Assembly (NCBI RefSeq): GCF_940670765.1
Contig: NZ_CALNVW010000020.1
Span: 248,001 to 312,000 of the forward strand
Origin: Streptomyces sp. A 4/2
Lineage (GTDB): Bacteria > Actinomycetota > Actinomycetes > Streptomycetales > Streptomycetaceae
Length of the DNA stretch: 64,000 nt
Reading direction: 5' to 3'
Under the pieces are notes generated by a model. That model saw nothing but the letters and a program-made list of their open reading frames with translations. It made no database searches and had not been told where the DNA came from. Within the stretch, counting starts at the first letter, position 1, and every line of letters starts with the position of its first letter. Position numbers and translations under genes: made by a program. Below, piece after piece: positions 25,434-34,103 of this stretch.

Positions 25434-26228
25434 GTGACCGGGAAGGGCGCTGCCGAGGAGGACGCACTGTATGTGCTGACCGCGGTACTGCTGACACCAG
25501 CGCAGTTTCCGGGTGTGCTCGGCGACGACTTCCCGGCGGCGTGCGGGTCACTCGGTCTCGATCCGCATCCGGGCGGATACGGGCTGGTACTGGGGCAGGA
25601 CGGACTCGGTGCACGCTGGACCGTGGTGATCGACGACGTGCCGCTGGTCGCGGTGGCCATCGCGTCCTGGGACTGCGGTATGGAGTACGGCCTCTCGCCG
25701 GAGGACCGGTCCATCGTCGTGTCCCTACCCGGCTGGCCCCTCGACGTCGCGGTCGCCGCGCCGGATGTGCCCGCGCCGCACGACCCCGCAGGACTGACGG
25801 AGGGCAGCCGCCCGCCGCTCGCCCCGCCCGGCGCCGACACCTGGGGGCCCGCCCAACGACGGCTCGGGGCCGACGAGATCGCCCTGCGGTGGGCGGACTG
25901 GCGGGCGCAGATCGGCGACGGGATCTCGTTCGTCGCCGCGGAGGGTTCCGGGGGCAGGCCGTCGGGCCCGGCCCGGCGGGTCATCGAGGAGTTGCACGGC
26001 TATGTGGACTCCCCGCCGCCGCTGGGACGTATCCGGTCGGCCTTCGCACCGGGCGGGGCGCGCACGCTGCGGGCCGACGGCCCCGGCTGGTCCCTGGTCG
26101 CCAGGACCGACGACATCGCCTTCGTTCTCCTCGACGACCGCCCCGGCGACGTGGTGCCGGTCGGGCGCGGGCCCGAGCTGCCCGGTCTGCTCGCGGCGCT
26201 GGACGAAATGGCGGCACGGCCCGCCTGA
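25434..26228 (+). CDS. Hypothetical protein, unrecognised
   Basis: A 264-residue protein with strong Streptomyces codon bias and a GTG start after CCAGGAGG. I do not recognise a family. It is soluble, acidic, with Trp-rich stretches (GPGWSLVARTDDIAFVLLDD near the C-terminus and ALRWADWRAQIGDG in the middle). A conserved-looking WTVVIDDVPLVAVAIASWDC near residue 60 suggests a globular beta-rich fold. A 10-bp hairpin follows. Confidence 0.7.
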   Translation: MTGKGAAEEDALYVLTAVLLTPAQFPGVLGDDFPAACGSLGLDPHPGGYGLVLGQDGLGARWTVVIDDVPLVAVAIASWDCGMEYGLSPEDRSIVVSLPGWPLDVAVAAPDVPAPHDPAGLTEGSRPPLAPPGADTWGPAQRRLGADEIALRWADWRAQIGDGISFVAAEGSGGRPSGPARRVIEELHGYVDSPPPLGRIRSAFAPGGARTLRADGPGWSLVARTDDIAFVLLDDRPGDVVPVGRGPELPGLLAALDEMAARPA

Positions 26229-26294
26229 CGGGGACCGTGCCGCTTCGACAGCCACGCGACCAGAAACTGTCTGTCCGGGCCGCACTCCGCCCTT

Positions 26295-26339
26295 CCGCGT
26301 CGGCTGCGCTTCCGGCATTCACCGACGCGGCCGACGCGG
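26295..26339. terminator. Hairpin between convergent genes
   Basis: The arms 26295-26304 and 26330-26339 (CCGCGTCGGC / GCCGACGCGG) pair perfectly with a 25-base loop. Confidence 0.5.
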
Positions 26340-26356
26340 CCGGGCGAGCCGACCGG

Positions 26357-26539
26357 TCAGCGGCCTATCTCCTTGCGGGTGATCCTGCGCAGCCGCCTGC
26401 GCTGGCTCGGGTCGAGCAGCAGATACGCCGCCACAGGCACCCCGACCAGGACCAGCAGTGCAGGCAGGAATCCGATCAGTGGGATCAGAATGACGCCGAG
26501 GACCACACCACCGACAGCGATCATTGCGGGTTTGGACAT
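26357..26539 (-). CDS. Small membrane protein, 60 aa
   Basis: The frame starts MSKPAMIAVGGVVLGVILIP and ends in a basic tail RRRLRRITRKEIGR. It has two closely spaced hydrophobic segments, probably one hairpin in the membrane with the basic tail inside. The ribosome-binding site GAGGAGG precedes the ATG. Function unknown. A long open frame reading through it upstream is a shadow of the desaturase. Confidence 0.72.
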   Translation of the reverse strand: MSKPAMIAVGGVVLGVILIPLIGFLPALLVLVGVPVAAYLLLDPSQRRRLRRITRKEIGR

Positions 26540-26607
26540 CGCACGCCTCCTCAGCGGCCAATGCCGCTCTCTGTACATGAAACGCACAGGAGCTCCCAAC
26601 AGTTCCG

Positions 26608-27660
26608 CTACGCGGAGCGCAACGGTGCGCCGACCTCGTACATGTGGGTCAGAGCCTGCCGGTACGAATCGGTCAGCGACGTCTGCGCGTACGGAATTCC
26701 CAGCGAGCGGCAGTGCTCGCTCACCAGCGACTGGGCGAGCCGGAGATGCGGTCGCGGCATGCTCGGGAAGAGATGGTGCTCGATCTGGTAGTTCAGCCCG
26801 CCGAGGAACCAGTCGGTGAGGACTCCCCCGCGTACGTTGCGCGAGGTCAGCACCTGACGCTGCAGGTGTCCCCAGCGGTCGCCGTCCGGGTCGGGCATCT
26901 CCATGCCCTTGTGGTTCGGTGCGAAGGTCATGCCGAGGTGCAGCCCGAACAGCGCGTGGTGCGCCAGGGCGAAGACGACCGCCTTGCCGGGTGACATCAC
27001 CGTCAGTAGCAGCGCGGCGTACGCGGCGAGATGGGTGAGCAGCAGAAGTCCCTCGACGACCCGCTCGCGGGTGGGCTGGCGGCACTCGTCCTTCGAGAGC
27101 ACGGTCTGGAATCCGTAGATCTTCAGAGCTATGCCTTCGAGCAGCAGCAGCGGGAAGAAGAGCTGTGCCTGGTTGCGGGTGAGCCAGCGGGAGAAGCCCT
27201 CGCGGTCCGCCGCCTGCTTCTGCGTCCACACCATGACACCGACACCGACGTCGGGATCCTTGTCCACGTGGTTGGGGTTGGCGTGATGGCGGTTGTGCTT
27301 GTCGTTCCACCAGCCGTAACTCATACCGAGCAGCAGATTGCTGTGGAAGAGCCCGACCGCCCGGCTCACCCGGCGGTCGCCGGAGATCTGCGCGTGTCCG
27401 GCGTCGTGCCCGAAGAAGGCGGTGCGCGACCAGAAGACCGCCAGCGGGAGCGCGAGCAGGAGCGTCCACCACGAGTCCCCGACGAGGACCATGCCGGCGA
27501 CCGTCGCGGCGAGCGCCAGCAGATTGGTACTCATGCTGAGGACGTACCAGCCGGTACGGCGCGCCAGGAGTCCATGTGCCTTCACCGTCCTCAACAGGGG
27601 GGCGAAGTCACTGCCCGTCTTCTGCTCGGGCTCGGCGAGCATCGAGGCGGTCTCTGGCAT
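26608..27660 (-). CDS. Membrane fatty acid desaturase
   Basis: A 350-residue integral membrane acyl-CoA/lipid desaturase. The three histidine boxes that hold the di-iron centre are present: HDAGHA, HNRHHAN and QIEHHLFPSMPR. Several hydrophobic segments lie between them (NLLALAATVAGMVLVG, then TLLLALPLAVF). It introduces a double bond into membrane acyl chains, probably in response to cold or stress. The ATG giving MPETASM follows CGGAGA. It is divergent from the Snf2 helicase gene. Confidence 0.92.
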   Translation of the reverse strand: MPETASMLAEPEQKTGSDFAPLLRTVKAHGLLARRTGWYVLSMSTNLLALAATVAGMVLVGDSWWTLLLALPLAVFWSRTAFFGHDAGHAQISGDRRVSRAVGLFHSNLLLGMSYGWWNDKHNRHHANPNHVDKDPDVGVGVMVWTQKQAADREGFSRWLTRNQAQLFFPLLLLEGIALKIYGFQTVLSKDECRQPTRERVVEGLLLLTHLAAYAALLLTVMSPGKAVVFALAHHALFGLHLGMTFAPNHKGMEMPDPDGDRWGHLQRQVLTSRNVRGGVLTDWFLGGLNYQIEHHLFPSMPRPHLRLAQSLVSEHCRSLGIPYAQTSLTDSYRQALTHMYEVGAPLRSA

Positions 27661-27907
27661 GTCGGTCTCCGGTCTGTTGGCCCATGCGCTGACCTCATGA
27701 AACGTATGGTTTCGAGACTCCGGGGACCATGGCGTCACCACCCGGCACAGCAGGGGTGCCAGCCCCCCGTCGCAGGGGTGGGCTGCCTGCACCGTGAACC
27801 GGGGAGGGACGTGCCGCACGGTGGCGGCGTCACCGGCAGCACCTCTGGTGAGGTACCCTCGGCGATCCCGGCCCACAGTAGTCAAATTTGAGGAATGCGC
27901 TATCGCT

Positions 27908-30796
27908 GTGCACGGACTCCCCACGGCAACGCTCTCCGAGATCGCCCAACTGTCCCGCTGCTCCGCGGTCTTCCTGCCTGCGGACCCTGCCCGTACCGGA
28001 CGGGTCGCCTTCTGGCACCCCGATAGCAACGAGCCGCCCACGAGCCCCGGCTCCATGGAGGAACTGCTCGTCGTCGGCGGCGACACACGCCCGTACTCCG
28101 TACGAACGATGGTGCTGACCGTACAGGAAGCCCTGCCCGTTCTCACCCGGGGTCGCGCTGCCGGACACTCCTCACCGGCTGTCGCCTTCTGGGGCTCGGC
28201 CGCCGTGCTCGCGCTCCAACTCGCCGCCCGTGGGCGGCTGCTGCCCGGACTGAGCGCCACCGGCCACGACGCATGGCGGGCCGGCCCCCTCGACGCCGAT
28301 GACCTGCGGCGCGTCCGGGAACTCGCCGCCGCCATGCCGCCGACCGCCCACGCGGTGCCGCTGGACCCCGAGGAGGAGCCCGTACGCCTGCCCGCGCCCG
28401 AGGAGTTGGTACGCGCCTTCCTCGATGCCGTGGCCGACGCACTGCCACGCACACCCGCCGCTCCCTTCGCCGCGGGCGGCGCCGCCTTCGCCACCGCCGC
28501 ACCGCAGTACCTGCCCGAACAGCAGGCCTGGGCGGCCGATGTCGCGGCAGGCCAGGACGCGGGCGTACGCATCTCCCTGCGGGTGGAGGTGTCGGGCCTC
28601 ACCGCGTCAGGTGGCGAGGGGGCTGTGGGGCCCGCCTTCCGGGCGGTGTTGCAGATGCACAGCGTCAGCGACCCGTCCCTGATGGCCGATGCCGCGGACG
28701 TCTGGTCGGGTACCGCGACCGGATTCGCCCCACGGGCCCGGATGGACGCCCTGCTCGCACTGCGCCGGGCCGCGCGCGCCTGGACGCCCCTCGCCCCTCT
28801 GCTGTCGGCCGCCGTGCCCGACACGGTCGAACTCGCCGACGAGGAAGTCACCGAGCTGCTCGGTGAGGCAGCTCGGGCGCTCGCCGCCGGAGGCGTGCAG
28901 GTGCACTGGCCCAGGGAGCTGTCGCGCAAGCTCACCGCGCGCGCCGTCATCGGCCCGGCCGACAGTCCGCCGGGCGAGGACTCCGCCGCGCCCGACGCCG
29001 CACAGCGCTCCACGTCGGACCTGCCCCCTCTTCTGTCGGCCGACGCGCTGCTCGCCTTCAACTGGCGGTTCGCGCTGGGCGGTCAGCAGCTGAGCCGTGC
29101 CGAGCTGGACCTCGTCGCCGAGGCGAGCAGGCCCGTGGTGCGGCTGCGCGACCAGTGGGTGCTGATCGACCCCGAAGAGGCCCGGCGCGCTCGCGGTACC
29201 CAGGACCGCAAGGTCACTGCGATCGACGCGCTGGGGGCCGCGCTGACCGGTACGGCCGAGGTCGACGGCGCGCGGGTGGAGGTCACCGCGACGGGCTGGC
29301 TGGCCCGGTTGCGCGACCGGCTCGCCGACCCCGAGGGGCGGGAGGACACCGGACAGCTGACGATCCCTCAGCCCGCCGCGCTGGCCGCGGTCCTGCGCGA
29401 CTACCAGGTGCGCGGGCTGAACTGGCTGCACCGGATGACGTCGCTCGGCCTCGGTGCCTGCCTCGCCGACGACATGGGCCTCGGCAAGACCGTCACCTTG
29501 ATCGCACTGCATCTGCACCGCCAGAGCGACGAGGCTTCCGCGGGCCCCACCCTGGTGGTCTGCCCTGCCTCCCTGATGGGCAACTGGCAGCGCGAGATCG
29601 AGAAGTTCGCGCCGGGTACCGCCGTACGCCGCTTCCACGGTTCCGCACGGAGCCTGGAGGCCCTTGAGGACGGCGAGTTCGTCCTCACCACGTACGGCAC
29701 CATGCGGCTGGACACCGCGAAGCTGGCCGACGTGGGGTGGGGGCTCGTCGTCGCCGACGAAGCGCAGCACGTCAAGAACCCGTACTCCGCCACGGCCCGG
29801 CAGCTGCGGACCATCGGCGCTCATGCACGCGTGGCGCTCACCGGCACTCCGGTGGAGAACAACCTCTCCGAGCTGTGGGCGATCCTGGACTGGACCACCC
29901 CGGGACTGCTGGGCAAGCTGGGCAGTTTCCGTACCCGGTACGCCCAGGCCGTCGAAGGCGGCAAGGACCCCGGGGCGGCCGAGCGGCTGTCCCGGCTGGT
30001 CGCCCCCTTCCTGCTGCGGCGGCGCAAGTCCGATCCGGGCATCGCGCCCGAGCTGCCGCCGAAGACCGAGACCGATCTGGCGGTCTCGCTCACCAGGGAA
30101 CAGACCGGCCTGTACGAGGCGGTGGTACGGGAGACCCTCGCGGAGATCTCGGGCACCGACGGCTTCGCCCGCCGCGGCCTCGTGGTGAAACTGCTGACGG
30201 CGCTGAAGCAGATCTGCAACCATCCCGCGCAGTACCTCAAGGAGAACGAGCCCCGGATCGAGGGGCGTTCGGGCAAGCTGGAGCTGCTGGACGAGCTGCT
30301 CGACACGATCCTCGCCGAAGGCGCGGGCGTGCTGGTCTTCACGCAGTACGTGCAGATGGCGCGGCTGATCGAGCAGCATCTGGCGGCTCGTGGGGTGGCC
30401 ACCCTGTTCCTGCACGGAGGCACGCCGATCCCGCGCCGTCAGGAGATGGTGGACCGCTTCCAGGACGGTGAAGTGCCGGTGTTCCTGCTGTCGTTGAAGG
30501 CTGCGGGTACCGGGCTCAACCTCACCCGTGCGGGGCACGTGGTGCACTTCGACCGCTGGTGGAACCCGGCCGTCGAAGCGCAGGCCACCGACCGGGCGTA
30601 CCGGATCGGGCAGACCCAGCCGGTCCAGGTGCACCGGCTGATCGCCGAGGGCACCGTCGAGGACCGGATCGCCGCCATGCTCCATCGCAAACGCGAACTG
30701 GCGGATGCGGTGCTCGGCTCGGGCGAGGCCGCACTGACCGAACTGACCGACGCCGAACTGGCGGACCTGGTCGAGCTGCGAGGGAGCCGACGATGA
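27908..30796 (+). CDS. Snf2/SWI2-family DEAQ-box helicase
   Basis: About 962 residues. The first 500 are a Snf2-associated region of Streptomyces type; residues from 530 on are the helicase: motif I DDMGLGKTVTLIAL, Ia VVCPASLMGNWQ, II VADEAQH, III ALTGTPVEN, then IV-VI LVFTQYVQMARLIEQHL, GTGLNLTRAGHVVHFDRWWN and QATDRAYRIGQ. It is a DNA translocase that remodels or strips DNA-bound proteins. Its stop codon overlaps the start of the SWIM gene (ATGA), so the two are translationally coupled and probably form one complex. Start GTG chosen by family; weak ribosome-binding site. Confidence 0.9.
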   Translation: MHGLPTATLSEIAQLSRCSAVFLPADPARTGRVAFWHPDSNEPPTSPGSMEELLVVGGDTRPYSVRTMVLTVQEALPVLTRGRAAGHSSPAVAFWGSAAVLALQLAARGRLLPGLSATGHDAWRAGPLDADDLRRVRELAAAMPPTAHAVPLDPEEEPVRLPAPEELVRAFLDAVADALPRTPAAPFAAGGAAFATAAPQYLPEQQAWAADVAAGQDAGVRISLRVEVSGLTASGGEGAVGPAFRAVLQMHSVSDPSLMADAADVWSGTATGFAPRARMDALLALRRAARAWTPLAPLLSAAVPDTVELADEEVTELLGEAARALAAGGVQVHWPRELSRKLTARAVIGPADSPPGEDSAAPDAAQRSTSDLPPLLSADALLAFNWRFALGGQQLSRAELDLVAEASRPVVRLRDQWVLIDPEEARRARGTQDRKVTAIDALGAALTGTAEVDGARVEVTATGWLARLRDRLADPEGREDTGQLTIPQPAALAAVLRDYQVRGLNWLHRMTSLGLGACLADDMGLGKTVTLIALHLHRQSDEASAGPTLVVCPASLMGNWQREIEKFAPGTAVRRFHGSARSLEALEDGEFVLTTYGTMRLDTAKLADVGWGLVVADEAQHVKNPYSATARQLRTIGAHARVALTGTPVENNLSELWAILDWTTPGLLGKLGSFRTRYAQAVEGGKDPGAAERLSRLVAPFLLRRRKSDPGIAPELPPKTETDLAVSLTREQTGLYEAVVRETLAEISGTDGFARRGLVVKLLTALKQICNHPAQYLKENEPRIEGRSGKLELLDELLDTILAEGAGVLVFTQYVQMARLIEQHLAARGVATLFLHGGTPIPRRQEMVDRFQDGEVPVFLLSLKAAGTGLNLTRAGHVVHFDRWWNPAVEAQATDRAYRIGQTQPVQVHRLIAEGTVEDRIAAMLHRKRELADAVLGSGEAALTELTDAELADLVELRGSRR

Positions 30797-32064
30797 GTAC
30801 GGACACACCCGGGCGCACCTTCGCCGCCCTGGCGCCCGCAGGTGGCCGGGGGTTCGCACAGACCTGGTGGGGCCACGCCTGGCTGAAGGCCCTTGAGGAG
30901 ACGGCGCTCGACGGCGCGCAGCTGAAGAAGGGCCGCAGATACGCGCGCGAGGGCGCGGTCGGAGCGGTGTCCGTACGGCCCGGCCGGATCACCGCTGTCG
31001 TACGGGGATCCGACTCCACTCCGTACCGCAGTGATGTGCTGTTGCAACAGCTGACGGAGCAGGAGTGGGACCGCTTCCTGGACATGGCGGTCGACAGCGC
31101 GGGCCACATCGCGGCGCTGCTGGACCGGGAGATGCCGCCCCATCTGGTGGAGGACGCGGCGGCGGCCGGGGTGGAACTTCTGCCCGGCATCGGCGATCTG
31201 GAGCCGGAGTGTTCCTGTGAGGCCTGGGACCACTGCTCGCACACGGCGGCGCTCTGCTATCAGCTGGCACGGCTTCTGGACCAGGATCCGTTCGTACTGC
31301 TGCTGATGCGCGGCAAGGACGAGCGCGAGCTGCTCGACGAGTTGCAGGTGCGGAGCGTCGCCCGTGCGGCGCAGCCGGCGGACGGCGGGGCGCACGAGGA
31401 GCCGCGCGCGCCCGAGGGCGTGCGGGCCGACGAGGCGTTCGCCGCCTGGGACACGCTGCCTCCGCTGCCCTCTCCGCCGCCGGTGCCCGACGAGCCCGGA
31501 CAGCCACCGTCCCTCGACACGGAGTCGGGCCCGGCCCCGGGGATCGACCCCGACGCCCTGGAGTTCCTGGCGGCGGACGCAGCCGCACGCGCGGCGACCC
31601 TGCTGGCCGACGCCCTGGCACCGGAGCACGAACACCAGCCCGTCGAGGGCGAGTTGACTTCGCGGCAGGACGCTGTACGGATGGCTGCCGGCACGTCGGA
31701 CATACGGATCACAGCCCGCCTCGCCACGGGCTCGGGGCGGGAGCGCGCCGAACTGGCTCTCGCCGTTCGGGCCTGGCGCTGCGGCGGTTCGACAGCGCTG
31801 TCGGTGCTGGAGGAGCGGTGGGCCCCCGGACCCACAGAGCTGACGCGGGCCCTCGCCCAGCTCGACCACGCCTGGGAGGGGGGTTCGCGCCCGAGGCTCC
31901 GGGCCGACGGCAACCGCTGGACGGTGGTGGGGACCGATGCGCAGCTCCGCTACGGGCAGGACGGCCGCTGGTGGCCGTACCGCAAGGAGCGCGGACGATG
32001 GACGCCCGCGGGACCGGCCGATCACGACCCGGCGGCGGCGCTGGCCGCGGTGGCCGACGCGTAG
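30793..32064 (+). CDS. SWIM zinc-finger protein, partner of Snf2 helicase
   Basis: A 423-residue protein. The N-terminal third is QTWWGHAWLKALEETALDG and similar; the SWIM finger is C-x-C-x5-C-x-H, in ECSCEAWDHCSH near residue 140. The remainder is Ala/Pro-rich with a C-terminal region holding two Trp-rich repeats (ERWAPGPTELTRALAQLD and RWTVVGTDAQLRY). SWIM proteins linked to Snf2 helicases occur across bacteria and are thought to give DNA or protein binding. ATG overlaps the helicase stop by 4 bases. Confidence 0.88.
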   Translation: MSTDTPGRTFAALAPAGGRGFAQTWWGHAWLKALEETALDGAQLKKGRRYAREGAVGAVSVRPGRITAVVRGSDSTPYRSDVLLQQLTEQEWDRFLDMAVDSAGHIAALLDREMPPHLVEDAAAAGVELLPGIGDLEPECSCEAWDHCSHTAALCYQLARLLDQDPFVLLLMRGKDERELLDELQVRSVARAAQPADGGAHEEPRAPEGVRADEAFAAWDTLPPLPSPPPVPDEPGQPPSLDTESGPAPGIDPDALEFLAADAAARAATLLADALAPEHEHQPVEGELTSRQDAVRMAAGTSDIRITARLATGSGRERAELALAVRAWRCGGSTALSVLEERWAPGPTELTRALAQLDHAWEGGSRPRLRADGNRWTVVGTDAQLRYGQDGRWWPYRKERGRWTPAGPADHDPAAALAAVADA

Positions 32065-32511
32065 GGGTGGGACCGCGAAGGCCGGACGGGTGCGGCTCCG
32101 GTCCCCGGTGAACACGCCGGGGGCAGAGCGGCGGACGCCGGGGCGCGGGGGGCCGGTCCGCACGCGCCTCGAACACAGTTCCGCGCACCCACCCGCGCGG
32201 GCGATTGATCACACATCTGACCTGCGGCAACGTTATCCAAGCCGGTTCGGGGGGATCGACTCGAGGACAACGACAAAGAGCAACGTGCCCCACCACTGCT
32301 GACCATCCTCGATCTCCGTACAGGAGATGACGGCGGCGTCTCCCGTTCCTCCCGGGAGGCGCCGCCGTTCTGTTCGACGGCTCGGGGGCGTCGGCGTCGA
32401 CGGGCTCCCACGACTGTTTCGTCACGGCTGTGAACAAATTAGTATCCAGAGGCATCACGATGCCCCCGTAGCAGCGCCCGCGCGAACGGCCCTCAGAGCG
32501 GAGAACGACCG
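32065..32511. other. Gap upstream of xylulokinase
   Basis: These 447 bases contain a strong hairpin and an A/T-rich element near 32430 (GAACAAATTAGTATCC), which holds a possible -10 TAGTAT. ROK-type repressors bind such A/T-rich sites, so it may be the control site of the kinase gene. No gene was found. Confidence 0.45.
32330..32368 (+). terminator. 15-bp hairpin terminator followed by T-rich run
   Basis: The arms 32330-32344 and 32354-32368 pair in 14 of 15 positions and TCTGTTC follows. It is 265 bases after the SWIM gene, suggesting it ends either that operon or a separate short leader transcript. Confidence 0.7.
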
Positions 32512-33966
32512 ATGGCAGCACCCGAAGGCCCCCTTGTCGTCGGCGTGGACTCCTCCACCCAGTCCACCAAGGTGCTGGTCGTCGACTCCGGGACCGGGCA
32601 GGTCGTCGCGAGCGGGCAGGCGCCGCACTCCGTCTCGGGGTCCGGCGGCGCGCGGGAGAGTGATCCCGAGCAGTGGTGGCAGGCGCTCATGTCCGCGCTC
32701 CAGCAGTGCGGACCCGCTGTCGGCCGGGCCGCCGCCGTCGCGATCGGCGGGCAGCAGCACGGACTCGTCACACTCGACGGACAAGGCCGTCCGGTCCGCC
32801 CCGCGCTGCTGTGGAACGACGTCCGCTCCGCGCCGCAGAGCGAGCGCCTCATCGAAGAGCTCGGCGGCCCGGACACCTGGGCCGAGCGGACCGGGGGGCT
32901 GCCGGGACCGGCCACGACCGTCACCAAGTGGGCCTGGCTGCTGGAGAACGAGCCGGAGGCGGCCCGCGCCGCCGCAGCGGTCCGCCTGCCGCACGACTAC
33001 CTCACCGAACGGCTCACCGGGCACGGGACGACCGATCGCGGCGACGCGTCGGGCACCGGCTGGTGGGCCACGGCGACGGAGGCGTACGACGAGGAGATCC
33101 TCTCGCTGGCCCGCCTCTCCCCCGCCCTGCTACCGACCGTCGTACGCCCCACGGAACCCGCGGGCAGCGTACGCCGGCTGACCGGCCTCCCGCTCGCTCC
33201 GGGCACCCTGGTGGCCCCCGGGACCGGTGACAACGCAGCCGCGGCGCTCGGGCTGGGGCTGCGCCCCGGACAGCCGGTACTCAGCCTCGGCACCTCGGGC
33301 ACGGTGTACGCGGTCTCCCGGCGACGGCCCGTCGACCCCTCGGGCACGGTGTCCGGCTTCGCCGACGCGCGCGGCGACTGGCTGCCGCTCGCCTGCACAC
33401 TCAACTGCACCCTGGCCGTCGACCGGATCGCCGCACTGCTCCAGCTGGACCGGGAAGCGGTCGAGGCGGGCGGCAGCCCGGTGGTGCTGCCCTTCCTGGA
33501 CGGCGAGCGCACGCCTCATCTGCCGCGTGCGGCAGGCCTGTTGTACGGGCTGCGCCACGACACCACGGGCGGTCAGCTGCTCCAGGCGGCCTACGACGGC
33601 GCGGTCTTCGCCCTGCTGGCCGCGCTGGACCAGGTACTCGACGCGGACGCCGACCCTGCCGCAGCGCTGCTGCTGATAGGCGGCGGCGCGCAGGGCACGG
33701 CGTGGCGGGAGACCGTACGGCGGCTGTCGGGCCGGTCCGTCCGGGTGCCCGACGCGAAGGAGCTGGTCGCGCTGGGCGCGGCGGCGCAGGCCGCCGGTGT
33801 GCTGCTCGGCGAGGATCCGGCCGAGGTCGCACGCCGGTGGGACACCGCGCGCGGGCCCGTGTTCGCCCCGCTCGCGGTGGACGAGGCAGCTCTGCACCGG
33901 ATCGGGTCCACCCTCTCGGAGGCCGGCCCACTGCTACGTCAGGAATCACTCAACTCGCCCTCCTGA
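32512..33966 (+). CDS. xylB: Xylulokinase
   Basis: A 484-residue FGGY-family carbohydrate kinase that phosphorylates D-xylulose. GVDSSTQSTKVLVVD is the N-terminal phosphate motif; IGGQQHGLVTLD and WNDVRSAPQ follow, and the C-terminal half has APGTGDNAAAALGLGL, SLGTSGTVY and LLIGGGAQGTAWRE. Length and motifs fit xylulokinase better than glycerol or gluconate kinase. No xylose isomerase gene is next to it, unusual because xylA and xylB are normally adjacent. The ATG follows GCGGAGAACGACC. Confidence 0.88.
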   Translation: MAAPEGPLVVGVDSSTQSTKVLVVDSGTGQVVASGQAPHSVSGSGGARESDPEQWWQALMSALQQCGPAVGRAAAVAIGGQQHGLVTLDGQGRPVRPALLWNDVRSAPQSERLIEELGGPDTWAERTGGLPGPATTVTKWAWLLENEPEAARAAAAVRLPHDYLTERLTGHGTTDRGDASGTGWWATATEAYDEEILSLARLSPALLPTVVRPTEPAGSVRRLTGLPLAPGTLVAPGTGDNAAAALGLGLRPGQPVLSLGTSGTVYAVSRRRPVDPSGTVSGFADARGDWLPLACTLNCTLAVDRIAALLQLDREAVEAGGSPVVLPFLDGERTPHLPRAAGLLYGLRHDTTGGQLLQAAYDGAVFALLAALDQVLDADADPAAALLLIGGGAQGTAWRETVRRLSGRSVRVPDAKELVALGAAAQAAGVLLGEDPAEVARRWDTARGPVFAPLAVDEAALHRIGSTLSEAGPLLRQESLNSPS

Positions 33967-34103
33967 CAAGGGAGATGGAGGATTCATTGCAACCTGGGGA
34001 TCCGCCTCGTCACACGCCCTGGCCTCTTCCACCCCGCCTGGTTCTGCCCGTACGGTATGGCCCGCGGGACTCGTGCCGGCCGACGGACACAGGGAGTCGA
34101 AGA

